A DNA stretch of 64,000 nucleotides from Actinoplanes subtropicus (GTDB lineage Bacteria; Actinomycetota; Actinomycetes; Mycobacteriales; Micromonosporaceae), in contig NZ_JOJL01000008.1 of NCBI RefSeq assembly GCF_000721705.1, positions 337,704 to 401,703 of the forward strand, read 5' to 3'. Made by a program: the position numbers and the translations under genes. This document shows, piece by piece, positions 19,363 to 27,558 of the stretch. Position 1 is the first letter of the stretch, and the number at the start of each line of letters is the position of its first letter. The notes beneath the pieces were generated by a model. That model saw only the letters and a list, made by a program, of their open reading frames with translations, made no database searches and was not told where the DNA came from.

Positions 19363-20511
19363 TTAATGATCCGCTGGGGTCCACCCTACGGCCCCAGCAC
19401 CGGAGGGGCCCAGATTCTCCAAGCCGCCCCCGGAAGCGCCGTCCCCGGAAGCGCCGTCCCCGGAAGCGCCGCCCGCCAAGGTGCCGCCCTCCGGGGCGCC
19501 GGCCCCTGCACCAGCCGCCGGTGACAGGGCGGCCGCCTTCTGTCCGAACCAGTTGCGCGGCTCGCCGAACCACGGATGCCGCCGCAGCAGCACCCGCCGG
19601 CCGCCGGGCTTGGCCGGGCTCACCTCGGTGCCGGCCGCGCGGACCGCCTCCTGTGCCGCGTCCTCGAGGCTGCTCACGCCCACCCCGGCGGTCGGCCGGT
19701 CGTCCTCGCCGAGCGCGGCCAGCAGGGTGGGCAGCACCACCGAGGCGGCCCGGGCGTAGCCCTCCGCCGACGGGTGGAAGTGGTCCGAGCTGAACATCCG
19801 CACCGGGTCGGCCTCGAACATCGGGCCCAGCAGGTTGCCCAGCGACACCGTACGCCCGCCGGCCGCCACCACCGCGACCGTTTGCGCGGCGGCCAGGTCG
19901 CGGCTCCACTTGCGGGCCAGCCAGCGCAGCGGCGGCTTGATCGGCTGGATCGCGCCGATGTCCGGGCAGGTGCCGACGACCACCCGGCAGCCGGTCGCGC
20001 GCAGCCGGCGCACCGCGTCGCCCAGGTAGCGGACCGCCTGGTCGCGGGCCGAGATGTGGGTGACGTCGTTGCCGCCGATGAGGATCACCGCGATGTCCGG
20101 CTCGTACTCGAGGGCGGCGTCCACCTGGTACGGCAATCCGGACGACATCGCGCCGACCACGGCCACCCGGTAGAGGCGGACCGGCCGGTTCAGCCGCCGG
20201 GAGACGCTGGTGGCCAGCAGCGCGCCGGGTGTCTCGCGGGGACGGTGCACGCCGTACCCGGCGGCCGAGGAGTCGCCGAGGATCACCATGGTGATCGGCT
20301 TACCGCCGAACTTCGCGCCGTACAGCCCGTCGCCGCGGGGCGGTGGTGCCTCGGCCAGCGGAATGATCCGCCGGGCGTCGGCCGCCTGCCGCAGCAGCAC
20401 GCCGGCCGAACCGGCGGTCACCACGGCCAGCGCACCCGTCACCCCGCCGAGAACCTGGCCGGCGACCTTGATCCGCCGCCAGTCCTGTGCGGTGAACTCG
20501 AAGCCGCTCAC
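19363..20511 (-). CDS. SGNH/GDSL-family hydrolase with repetitive C-terminal tail
   Basis: A 382-aa paralogue of the next gene: hydrophobic segment at about 15-40, block I GDSSAAGYG, block III GGNDVTH, and DHFHPSAEGY with the catalytic Asp and His. Its roughly 100-residue C-terminal extension ends in a low-complexity tail made of three 15-bp coding repeats (GDGAS type, 19431-19475). The GTG at 20511 follows a strong GGGGAGGGGG site; an ATG at 20574 would add an unrelated Ser/Lys-rich stretch. Secreted or anchored esterase, substrate unknown. Confidence 0.88.
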   Translation of the reverse strand: MSGFEFTAQDWRRIKVAGQVLGGVTGALAVVTAGSAGVLLRQAADARRIIPLAEAPPPRGDGLYGAKFGGKPITMVILGDSSAAGYGVHRPRETPGALLATSVSRRLNRPVRLYRVAVVGAMSSGLPYQVDAALEYEPDIAVILIGGNDVTHISARDQAVRYLGDAVRRLRATGCRVVVGTCPDIGAIQPIKPPLRWLARKWSRDLAAAQTVAVVAAGGRTVSLGNLLGPMFEADPVRMFSSDHFHPSAEGYARAASVVLPTLLAALGEDDRPTAGVGVSSLEDAAQEAVRAAGTEVSPAKPGGRRVLLRRHPWFGEPRNWFGQKAAALSPAAGAGAGAPEGGTLAGGASGDGASGDGASGGGLENLGPSGAGAVGWTPADH

Positions 20512-20612
20512 GGGTCCCCCTCCCCATCCGGGCTTGGATTTCGAGGCTAACTCGTTCCGGCGAGAGGCAATCATGGCGCGCTCAAGTCATGCTGGAGTGG
20601 CGGAGAGGGGAA

Positions 20613-20960
20613 ATGATGGCGAAAACGCTGAAACGAACGGCGGCGTTCACCGCGCTGGCCAGGGCACTCACTGCGGGCGTACGCGGTGGCCCGTCGCTGA
20701 GCAAGCGCATGGCGGCCCTGCCCCGCATGCTCAAAGCGACGGCAAAAGGACAGTACGACGGTGGTCTGCGGGTGGCGCTGATGGCCGGCGCCGCCGCGTA
20801 CATCATCTCGCCGATCGACCTCATCCCGGAGGCGTTCCTGTTCGTCTTCGGCCTGGCCGACGACGCTGTGATGATCACCTGGCTGGCCGGCGCCGTGCTG
20901 GCCGAGACGGAGCGCTTCCTGGAGTGGGAGAAGCAGCGGGACCGGGTCGTCGTAATCTAG
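20613..20960 (+). CDS. DUF1232 (YkvA-like) membrane protein
   Basis: A 115-aa protein with the DUF1232 core, in which the segment AAYIISPIDLIPEAF precedes a hydrophobic helix and an acidic Glu/Asp patch (DDAVMITWL). Family function is unknown; members are small membrane-associated proteins. Start chosen at the ATG at 20613 behind GAGAGGGGAA. The next ATG (20616) and a far ATG (20589) are alternatives. It ends 3 bp before the cystathionine beta-synthase start, so the -10 box of that gene lies inside this coding region. Confidence 0.85.
   Translation: MMAKTLKRTAAFTALARALTAGVRGGPSLSKRMAALPRMLKATAKGQYDGGLRVALMAGAAAYIISPIDLIPEAFLFVFGLADDAVMITWLAGAVLAETERFLEWEKQRDRVVVI
20953..20958 (+). promoter_or_regulatory. 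Putative -10 box of cbs
   Basis: TAATCT lies 5 nt before the GTG of the cystathionine beta-synthase gene, inside the end of the DUF1232 gene. It suggests a leaderless cbs transcript in addition to any read-through. Confidence 0.5.
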
Positions 20961-20963
20961 GGC

Positions 20964-22322
20964 GTGCGTTACTACGACAACGTCGTCGAGATCATCGGTG
21001 ACACACCTCTGGTGAAGCTCAACCGCGTCACCGAGGGCATCGAAGCCACGGTGCTGGCCAAGGTCGAGTATTTCAATCCCGGCGGGTCCGTGAAGGACCG
21101 GATCGCGCTGCGGATGGTGCTCGACGCCGAGAAGGCCGGCGTGCTCCGGCCGGGCGGCACCATCGTCGAGCCGACCAGCGGAAACACCGGTGTCGGCCTG
21201 GCCATGGTCGCGCAGCAGCGCGGCTACAAGTGCATCTTCGTCTGCCCCGACAAGGTCAGCGAGGACAAGCAGAACGTCCTGCGGGCGTACGGTGCGGAGG
21301 TCGTGGTCTGCCCGACCGCGGTCGCCCCCGAGGACCCGCGTTCCTACTACAACGTCTCCGACCGGCTGGCCCGCGAGGTGCCCGGCGCCTGGAAGCCGGA
21401 CCAGTACAGCAACCCGGCCAACCCGCGCTCGCACTACGAGGACACCGGCCCCGAGCTGTGGAAACAGACCGGGGGGCGGCTTACCCACTTCGTCGCCGGG
21501 GTGGGCACCGGCGGCACCATCACCGGCGTCGGGCGCTACCTCAAGGAGCAGGGCCCGGTCCGGGTGATCGGCGCCGACCCGGAGGGCTCCGTCTATTCCG
21601 GCGGTACGGGTCGGCCGTACCTGGTCGAGGGGGTCGGCGAGGACTTCTGGCCGGCCAACTACGACCGGGAGGTCTGCGACGAGGTCATCGAGGTCTCCGA
21701 CTCCGACTCGTTCGAGATGACCCGGCGGCTGGCCCGCGAGGAGGGCCTGCTGGTCGGCGGCTCGTGCGGGATGGCCGTGGTGGCCGCGCTCGAGGTGGCC
21801 CGCCGGGCCGCCCCCGAGGACGTGGTCGTGGTGCTGCTGCCGGACGGCGGCCGCGGCTACCTGTCCAAGATCTTCAACGACGACTGGATGGCCCGGTACG
21901 GCTTCCTGCGTACCGGCGGCGACCAGCCCACCGTGGCCGACGCCCTGGCCGGCAAGGACGGCCGGACGCCGCCGCTGATCCACGTGCACCCGACCGAGAC
22001 GGTGCGCGACGCGATCGACTACATGCGGGAGTACGGCGTGAGCCAGCTCCCGGTGCTCAAGGCCGAGCCGCCGGTGGTGACCGGCGAGGTGGCCGGCTCG
22101 ATAGCGGAGAAGGCCCTGCTGGACGCCCTCTTCACCGGCCAGGCCCACCTCTACGACACCATCGAGCGCCACATGGGCGACCCGTTGCCGTTGATAGGGG
22201 GCGGCCAGCCGGTGAGCGAGGCAGTGGCCCTGCTGGAGAAAGCCGACGCCGCGATGGTCCTGATCGACGGCAAGCCGGCCGGCGTGCTGACGAGACAGGA
22301 CCTCCTAGCCCACCTGGTCTGA
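20964..22322 (+). CDS. cbs: Cystathionine beta-synthase
   Basis: A 452-aa PLP enzyme joining serine and homocysteine to cystathionine in the cytoplasm (forward transsulfuration). PLP lysine is K44 in GGSVKDR; the substrate loop TSGNTG and phosphate loop GVGTGGT are present. Two CBS domains follow (about 335-450: HVHPTETVRDAIDYMREYGV and GQPVSEAVALL), as in actinobacterial full-length forms. A metB-type gene lies 12 kb away, so both transsulfuration steps are represented in the window. GTG start, no Shine-Dalgarno, TAATCT box just upstream. It is followed by a 22-bp palindromic array. Confidence 0.95.
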   Translation: MRYYDNVVEIIGDTPLVKLNRVTEGIEATVLAKVEYFNPGGSVKDRIALRMVLDAEKAGVLRPGGTIVEPTSGNTGVGLAMVAQQRGYKCIFVCPDKVSEDKQNVLRAYGAEVVVCPTAVAPEDPRSYYNVSDRLAREVPGAWKPDQYSNPANPRSHYEDTGPELWKQTGGRLTHFVAGVGTGGTITGVGRYLKEQGPVRVIGADPEGSVYSGGTGRPYLVEGVGEDFWPANYDREVCDEVIEVSDSDSFEMTRRLAREEGLLVGGSCGMAVVAALEVARRAAPEDVVVVLLPDGGRGYLSKIFNDDWMARYGFLRTGGDQPTVADALAGKDGRTPPLIHVHPTETVRDAIDYMREYGVSQLPVLKAEPPVVTGEVAGSIAEKALLDALFTGQAHLYDTIERHMGDPLPLIGGGQPVSEAVALLEKADAAMVLIDGKPAGVLTRQDLLAHLV

Positions 22323-22336
22323 CCACCACCGCGCCG

Positions 22337-22556
22337 CCCTTTGCTCTGCGCACCATGACGCGCTGCTCTGCGCACCATGACGCGCTGCTCTGCGCACCAT
22401 GACGCGCTGCTCTGCGCACCATGACGCGCTGCTCTGCGCACCAAGACGCGCTGCTCTGCGCACCAAGACGCGCTGCTCTGCGCACCAAGACGCGCTGCTC
22501 TGCGCACCTACGTCATGGTGCGCAGAGCAGCGCGTATAGGTGCGCAGAGCAAAGGG
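22337..22556. repeat. Palindromically capped 22-bp tandem array in convergent gap
   Basis: Eight direct 22-bp units (CTCTGCGCACCATGACGCGCTG and A/T variants) begin at 22344, 22366, 22388, 22410, 22432, 22454, 22476 and 22498, followed by two inverted units. The outermost 18 bp (22337-22354, CCCTTTGCTCTGCGCACC) recur as a perfect inverted copy at 22539-22556. It fills the whole gap between the convergent cbs and protease genes, so it can fold into long hairpins and may act as a two-way terminator. Confidence 0.92.
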
Positions 22557-22564
22557 CCGCCGGC

Positions 22565-23509
22565 TCAGCTCAGCTCGGCGGGGACGGCCACCACGTCCAC
22601 CAGCGCGTTCTTGCGGAGAAGGGTGATCGGGAGGTTCTGCCCGATCGCCGGCCCCAGCATGAGGCGCTGGAGGGCTTGGACCGTGCCCAGGGGCTGGCCG
22701 CCGGCCGAGATGAGGATGTCGCCCAGGTAGATTCCGGCTGTTCCGGCCGGGCTGCCTGGGACGACCTCGACGACCCGCAGGCCGATCTTCTGGTCGAGCC
22801 GGGACGCCAGTTGCGGGGGGAGTGGTGCGGGGACGCCGGCCACGCCCAGCCAGGCGCGGCGGACCCGGCCCGAGGCGACCAGCTCGCCGATGATCGTGCG
22901 GGTGGTGGAGTTGATCGGGACGGCCAGGCCGAGGCCGTAGCCGGCGACCGCCGTGTTGATGCCGACCACCGTGCCGGTGGAGTCGGCCAGCGCCCCGCCC
23001 GAATTGCCGGGGTTGAGCGCCGCGTCGGTTTGGATGACGCTGTCGATGATCCGGACCCGCCGGCCGTCCCGGGCGGGCAGCGACCGGCCCAGCCCGGAGA
23101 CCACCCCGGCGGTGACCGAGCCGGCCAGGCCCATCGGGTTGCCGACGGCCACCACCAGCTGGCCGATCTTGAGATTGTCGGCGTTGCCGAGCGGCGCGGC
23201 CGGCGCGCCCGGGTGGTGCACCCGGACCACGGCGAGGTCGGAGAGCGGGTCCGCCCCGACCACGTCGAACTTCGTCTCGGTGCCGTCCGCGAACGACGCG
23301 GTGCCGCCGCTCGCCCCGTTGACGACATGGGCATTGGTCAGGAGGAAGCCGTCGTCGGTGAAGGTGACCGCCGAACCGGCGCCGGCCCCGCGGCTGGTCC
23401 GCACCGCGAGGGCGGCGACCGAGGGAAGCAGGCTTGTGGCGACACCGGTCACGATGCGGCTGTACGCGTCGAGCGCCGCGGATTCGACACCCGTGTGTTC
23501 GGTATCCAT
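22565..23509 (-). CDS. HtrA/DegP-like serine protease with PDZ domain
   Basis: A 314-aa trypsin-like protease with catalytic triad His61 (TNAHVV), Asp91 (DPLSDLAVV) and Ser170 (NPGNSGGAL), then one PDZ domain (about 215-310) with SPAGTAGIYLGDIL. Such enzymes degrade or refold damaged proteins, usually outside the membrane. Here I see no signal peptide or membrane segment at any plausible start, which is odd for the family. Start placed at the ATG at 23509; in-frame alternatives lie at 23530 and 23563. Confidence 0.92.
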   Translation of the reverse strand: MDTEHTGVESAALDAYSRIVTGVATSLLPSVAALAVRTSRGAGAGSAVTFTDDGFLLTNAHVVNGASGGTASFADGTETKFDVVGADPLSDLAVVRVHHPGAPAAPLGNADNLKIGQLVVAVGNPMGLAGSVTAGVVSGLGRSLPARDGRRVRIIDSVIQTDAALNPGNSGGALADSTGTVVGINTAVAGYGLGLAVPINSTTRTIIGELVASGRVRRAWLGVAGVPAPLPPQLASRLDQKIGLRVVEVVPGSPAGTAGIYLGDILISAGGQPLGTVQALQRLMLGPAIGQNLPITLLRKNALVDVVAVPAELS

Positions 23510-23685
23510 GACCACCGCAACAACCCGCATGACCAGGTCGATGCCGCCGAGGCGTACGCCCACGGCGAACAGCGGCGGTGACGGTCAGCAACGGCAATCG
23601 CACAGAAAGTCCGACCGGCGAGCGGGGCGGTGCGGTTGTATGAGTCGTACCGGAGGTTGCAGCACGTCCCGACGGAGAGTGACGG

Positions 23686-23970
23686 ATGGTCATCGCCGAC
23701 CAAGCGCCGGCCGACATCGTGGACCGCATGCTCTGGCGCGACGCCCAGCAGATGCTCGGGCGGCACGCCGAGGCGGGCCCCGACGGCACCTGTGTCTGGT
23801 GTGGATGGCGGTGGCCGTGCGCGCCTCGCCGTCTGGCCGAGCGGGCCGACGCCGCATCCCGCCGCCCCTGGCGGGAGGCGTGGACCGTGCGGCACGACCT
23901 GAACAGCATCCGGGCCATGCCCGGCCTGCGAGAGGACTACACCGACCGCAACCAGGGCCGCTACACCTGA
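23686..23970 (+). CDS. Small Cys-motif protein, unknown
   Basis: A 94-aa protein with a compact CVWCGWRWPCAP motif (Cys-x2-Cys plus a third Cys), which may bind a metal, and an Arg-rich C-terminal half. It diverges from the HtrA-like gene. The ATG at 23686 follows GGAGAGTGACGG. I do not recognise a named family. Confidence 0.65.
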   Translation: MVIADQAPADIVDRMLWRDAQQMLGRHAEAGPDGTCVWCGWRWPCAPRRLAERADAASRRPWREAWTVRHDLNSIRAMPGLREDYTDRNQGRYT

Positions 23971-24210
23971 CAACTCCACCGAGCCTGACAACTCCAGAGA
24001 AGCTCCGACGTCGGCCGAACGCTTGACCTCCCCCGGCAGGCCCCGGCTCATCAGCCCGGCCGACGTCTCCCGGCGGTGACACCGTGGCGCCCCGCCAGCG
24101 CTGCGGCATCCCGCACCAGGAACCCGCCCTTGAACTGGTACAGGACCGGCACGCCTCCGCTGGTCCAGCGCCTCCGGCCAGGCGCGACCCCCGGTTTGGG
24201 CGGGGCGGTT

Positions 24211-24266
24211 GGCGGGAGCGCGCGACCACAGGTTCCCCCGCAGTATCTCGGTCGCGCGCTCCCGCC
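24211..24266. repeat. Perfect 17-bp inverted repeat upstream of STAND ATPase gene
   Basis: GGCGGGAGCGCGCGACC (24211-24227) and its exact complement (24250-24266) flank 22 bp, about 45 bp before the gene at 24311. In the 340-bp gap 23971-24310 it is the only clear structure. It may be an operator, a terminator for the upstream gene or an RNA hairpin. Confidence 0.8.
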
Positions 24267-24310
24267 CTCCTGTAGTTGGGGCGGATCCACAGTGGAGGTG
24301 CCGCCACCGC

Positions 24311-25360
24311 ATGTCCGTCCCGGCTCAGCTGCCACCCCCGGCGGCCGGTTTCGTCGGCCGCAAGGCCGAGCTGGCCCTTCTCGATGCGCCGTCGCCGCAG
24401 GTCACCCTGCTGTTCGGCCCGCCCGGCGTGGGCAAGAGCGCGCTCGCCGTGCACTGGGCGCGGGCGGCCGGCGACCTGTTCCCGGACGGCCGGCTGCATG
24501 TCGACCTGCGTGGTTTCGCCGACGCCGAGCCGCGTGACCCGGCCGACGCGCTGCGGTTGCTGCTCGAGTCGCTCGGCGTCGAGCCCGGCCGGATGCCCGC
24601 CGACCTGGACGGCCGGCGGGCGCTCTACCGCGGGCGTACGTCGTCGCTGCGCCTGCTGGTGGTCCTCGACAACGCCCGGGACGACGACCAGGTGCTCCCC
24701 CTGCTCCCGGCCGGTGACCGGAGCCGGGCGGTGGTGACCAGCCGCCGCCGGCTCACCGGCCTGATCGCCGCCACCGGCGCCCGCCCGATCGACCTCGACG
24801 TGCTGGCCGAGGACGAGGCGGTCGAGCTCTTCCACGACCGGGTCGGTGGGGCCGGGCCGGGCGCGGCCGACGTCGTCCGGGCGTGCGGCCGGCTCCCGCT
24901 CGCCGTCACGCTGGCGGCGGCCCGGGTGCGCACCTCCGGGCACCCGCTCGCCACCCTCGCCGCGCTGCACGCCGAGTTGCGTCGCCCGGCGAACCGGCTC
25001 GAGGCGCTCGACGATCTGCGGGCCGTCCTCTCCTGGTCGTACCAGGGGCTGACCCCGCCCGCCGCCCGCCTGTTCCGGCTGCTCGGCCTCGTCGCCGAGC
25101 CGGAGATCGCGCTCCCCGCCGCCTCGGCGTTGCTCGGCCGGCCCGCCTCGGCCGCCCGTCGACTGCTGCGCGAGCTGACCGAGGCCGCCCTGCTCACCGA
25201 ACCGGTCCCCGGCCGTTTCGCGATGATGGACGTGATTCGGGCGTACGCCGGGGAACTGGCCCGGGCCACCGACCCGGCCGCCGACCGGCGCGCGGCGCTG
25301 ACCCGGCTGAAGGACCACTACAGGCCGGCCGCGCCCGTCCGCCCCGGGCTATCCGAGTGA
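24311..25360 (+). CDS. Stand-alone STAND (NB-ARC-type) ATPase
   Basis: A 349-aa protein resembling the central ATPase module of AfsR/SARP-type regulators: FVGRKAELALL entry motif, Walker A GPPGVGKSAL (Lys42), Walker B LRLLVVLDNA, and the winged-helix extension ending GRFAMMDVIRAYAGELA. It has neither the N-terminal DNA-binding domain nor the C-terminal TPR of full-length regulators. It may be a degraded regulator or a subunit that works with partners in trans. The ATG at 24311 follows GTGGAGGTGCC. Its 3' end overlaps the convergent acetyltransferase gene by 12 bp. Confidence 0.85.
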   Translation: MSVPAQLPPPAAGFVGRKAELALLDAPSPQVTLLFGPPGVGKSALAVHWARAAGDLFPDGRLHVDLRGFADAEPRDPADALRLLLESLGVEPGRMPADLDGRRALYRGRTSSLRLLVVLDNARDDDQVLPLLPAGDRSRAVVTSRRRLTGLIAATGARPIDLDVLAEDEAVELFHDRVGGAGPGAADVVRACGRLPLAVTLAAARVRTSGHPLATLAALHAELRRPANRLEALDDLRAVLSWSYQGLTPPAARLFRLLGLVAEPEIALPAASALLGRPASAARRLLRELTEAALLTEPVPGRFAMMDVIRAYAGELARATDPAADRRAALTRLKDHYRPAAPVRPGLSE

Positions 25361-25855
25361 CCGACTGTAACGCAGCTGCTTGACCGGCTCGCCGCCGATC
25401 GCCTCGACCCGCGTCTCCCCGTCGGCCACCCACCCGCCGCGGTCGTAGAAGCGGCGGGCCCGCTCGTTGCCCTCCAGCACCCAGAGCACCGCCCGCTCAC
25501 CGCCGAGCTCGGCGAGCTGCTCGAGGGCGTTCCCCATCAGCAGCCGCCCGACACCGGTGCCCACCACGGCCGGGTCGACGTGAATCGCATAGAGCTCGGC
25601 CGCGCCCTCGGTCTCGCTGGGCCCGACATAGCTGAACCCGACAATCCGCTCGAAATCCTCGGCCACGGTCAGCCCATGGGTGCCCTGCTCCCACTTCCAG
25701 CGCTCCCCCCACCAGGCCGCCAACGCAGCCGCCCCCGGCGACGCCAGGGCATTGGGGGAGAGGATGTGCGCGTAGGCGGCCGCCCGCGAACGGAAGTGCA
25801 GAGCCCCCACCAGCAAGAGATCCACATCATTTCCGGTACGCAGAGTGGCCGCCAT
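25349..25855 (-). CDS. GNAT-family N-acetyltransferase
   Basis: A 168-aa acetyltransferase. Acetyl-CoA loop: IHVDPAVVGTGVGRLLM (motif A); a later ARRFYDRGGWVADGE segment is motif B. N-terminal RSRAAAYAHILSP is typical of the family. Acceptor unknown. ATG at 25855. It lies 27 bp downstream of the dihydrofolate-reductase-like gene on the same strand, so the two may be co-transcribed. Confidence 0.9.
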   Translation of the reverse strand: MAATLRTGNDVDLLLVGALHFRSRAAAYAHILSPNALASPGAAALAAWWGERWKWEQGTHGLTVAEDFERIVGFSYVGPSETEGAAELYAIHVDPAVVGTGVGRLLMGNALEQLAELGGERAVLWVLEGNERARRFYDRGGWVADGETRVEAIGGEPVKQLRYSRSLG

Positions 25856-25881
25856 CGCCCGACCGTATCCGACCCGGCAAA

Positions 25882-26451
25882 CTACACCGGGCGGTAGGCG
25901 AGGTGGAGCAGGTTCTCGCCGATCGTGCGGTTGCTGACCAGGCGCAGCGGGCGCAGCCCGCCCACGCTCGCGAAGAGGCCCGCGCCCGTGCCGGCCAGCA
26001 CGGGGAGGACCAGGAAGCGCAGCTCGTCGACCAGGTTGTGCCGGATCAGCTCCGGCACCAGGCGGCTGCTCGCGTACACCACGAGGTCGCCCTCGACCTC
26101 CTGCTTCAGCCTGGCCACCAGCTCCGGCACCGCGCCGCTCACCGCCGTGCAGTTGTTCCAGGTGAGCTCGCCGGGGGTGGTGGTCAGCACGTACTTGGGC
26201 ATGCCGTTGAAGCGGTCCGCCCACGCGCCGGGGCGGTCGGCCCAGCGCGGCGCGAAATACTCGTAGCTGCGCCGGCCGATCAGCACCGCGTCGCTGCTCA
26301 GCGCCTCGTCGTATTCGGCCTCGGCCCACGCCTCGCGATCCCGGTCGGTCATCCTGGTGAACCAGCCGCCGTGCCCGGTGCCCTCCTCGCCGGTCGGGTC
26401 GGTGGCCACCCCGTCCAGGGTGATGTTCTCGCTGACCACGATCCTTGCCAT
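25882..26451 (-). CDS. Dihydrofolate reductase/RibD-C-family protein
   Basis: A 189-aa NADPH-binding reductase-like protein beginning MARIVVSENITLDGVATDP, with the family's LIGRRSYEYFAPRW and VYASSRLVPELI segments. The family includes DHFR-like and riboflavin-pathway RibD C-terminal reductases, but most actinobacterial members of this size have no assigned substrate. It diverges from a sigma factor gene across 120 bp holding a perfect 20-bp palindrome, which suggests shared regulation. Confidence 0.9.
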   Translation of the reverse strand: MARIVVSENITLDGVATDPTGEEGTGHGGWFTRMTDRDREAWAEAEYDEALSSDAVLIGRRSYEYFAPRWADRPGAWADRFNGMPKYVLTTTPGELTWNNCTAVSGAVPELVARLKQEVEGDLVVYASSRLVPELIRHNLVDELRFLVLPVLAGTGAGLFASVGGLRPLRLVSNRTIGENLLHLAYRPV

Positions 26452-26510
26452 CGCCGTACTCCCTTCGTTGTGCTTGTCAGTGCCGCCGATACCGACACCG
26501 CGCCTCCGGT

Positions 26511-26530
26511 AAAGGGGTCGCGACCCCTTT
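26511..26530. promoter_or_regulatory. Perfect 20-bp palindrome, probable operator
   Basis: AAAGGGGTCGCGACCCCTTT reads identically on both strands and sits in the middle of the 120-bp divergent region between the DHFR-like gene and the sigma factor gene. It is symmetric enough for a dimeric regulator. Looser inverted homology (CCGACACCG / CGGTGTCGAC) flanks it, extending the dyad to about 26491-26552. Confidence 0.7.
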
Positions 26531-26571
26531 GCCGCCCGGCCGGTGTCGACATCGGGGAGCGAGGAGGAACC

Positions 26572-27558
26572 TTGACGATCGATGGGGACGCGTTCCGCGA
26601 GCTGACCGAGCCGCACCGGGCCGAGTTGCGGGTGCACTGCTACCGGATGCTGGGCTCGCTGCAGGACGCCGAGGACGCGCTGCAGGACACCATGCTCGCC
26701 GCGTGGCAGGGCTTCGACGGGTACGAGGGCCGGGCCTCCGTACGCACCTGGCTCTACCGCATCGCGACCAACCGGTGCCTCAACGCCCGGCGGTCGGCGG
26801 CCCGGCGGCGGGCCAAGGAGTGGGACGTGCCGGGTGTCGAGCCGCCCGAGCCGACCCGGTTGGGCGAGGTGGTCTGGCTCGAGCCGTTCCCGGACGCGCT
26901 GCTGCCCGGCCCGGAGGCGAGCTACGAGCGCACCGAGTCCGTCTCGCTGGCCTTCGTCACCGCCCTGCAGACGCTGCCGCCGCGGCAGGTCGCCGTGCTG
27001 CTGCTGCGTGACGTGCTCGGCTTCCACGCCGACGAGGTGGCCGGGATGCTCGGCACCTCCGTCGACGCGATCAAGAGCGCCCTCAAGCGGGCCCGGGCCA
27101 CCTTTCCGCGGCCGCCGGAGACCGCGCCCGCCGACGACGCGATCGTCGCCCGGTTCGTCCGGGCCTGGGAGGCCGCGGACGTCCGCGCGCTGGTCGAGCT
27201 GTTGACCGACGACGTGTTCATGTCGATGCCGCCGATCCCGTTCGAGTACGAGGGCCGGGATCTCGTGGCCCGCTTCTGCGAGGGCATCTTCGCGGCCGGT
27301 CGCAGGTTCCGGCTGGTGCCGACCCGAGCCAACGGCCAGCCGGCGTTCGGCGCGTATCTGCTCCTGCCGAACGGCGCCGGCCGCGCGGCCGGGCTCTACG
27401 TGCTCGGCCTCCGCGGCGACCGGATCGCGGCGCTGAGCCGCTTCGAATCCGGCGTTCTCGGTTCTTTCGGGCTGCCGCCGATGAGTCCGGCGGCGCCCGG
27501 CGGTCTACTAAGGCATGAGCGAACCACGAGAGACGACGAACCTCGACCGCTACGGTGA
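26572..27558 (+). CDS. ECF-type sigma factor with C-terminal SnoaL-like domain
   Basis: A 328-aa sigma-70 family factor. Region 2 (YRMLGSLQDAEDALQDTMLAAW) and region 4 (LPPRQVAVLLLRDVLGFHADEVAGML) are present, then a SnoaL-like domain (about 200-300) as in the SigG/SigJ-like subgroup, where the extra domain is thought to tune activity without a classical anti-sigma factor. TTG start with a textbook GAGGAGG site. Its last 44 bases overlap the PPOX gene in another frame. The family size and the divergent palindrome support a small stress-response unit with its neighbours. Confidence 0.92.
   Translation: MTIDGDAFRELTEPHRAELRVHCYRMLGSLQDAEDALQDTMLAAWQGFDGYEGRASVRTWLYRIATNRCLNARRSAARRRAKEWDVPGVEPPEPTRLGEVVWLEPFPDALLPGPEASYERTESVSLAFVTALQTLPPRQVAVLLLRDVLGFHADEVAGMLGTSVDAIKSALKRARATFPRPPETAPADDAIVARFVRAWEAADVRALVELLTDDVFMSMPPIPFEYEGRDLVARFCEGIFAAGRRFRLVPTRANGQPAFGAYLLLPNGAGRAAGLYVLGLRGDRIAALSRFESGVLGSFGLPPMSPAAPGGLLRHERTTRDDEPRPLR

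Noticed and set aside
18541..20511. Secondary-metabolite cluster (SGNH hydrolases with thiolase)
   Set aside because: No carrier proteins, synthases or tailoring genes accompany them; they fit ordinary lipid or wall esterases.
20571..22172. Minus-strand open frame opposite cbs
   Set aside because: Same compositional pattern of shadow frames; cbs on the plus strand has full family motifs.
22337..22556. 22-bp array as a CRISPR
   Set aside because: Units are contiguous with no unique spacers, too short, and no cas genes are present.
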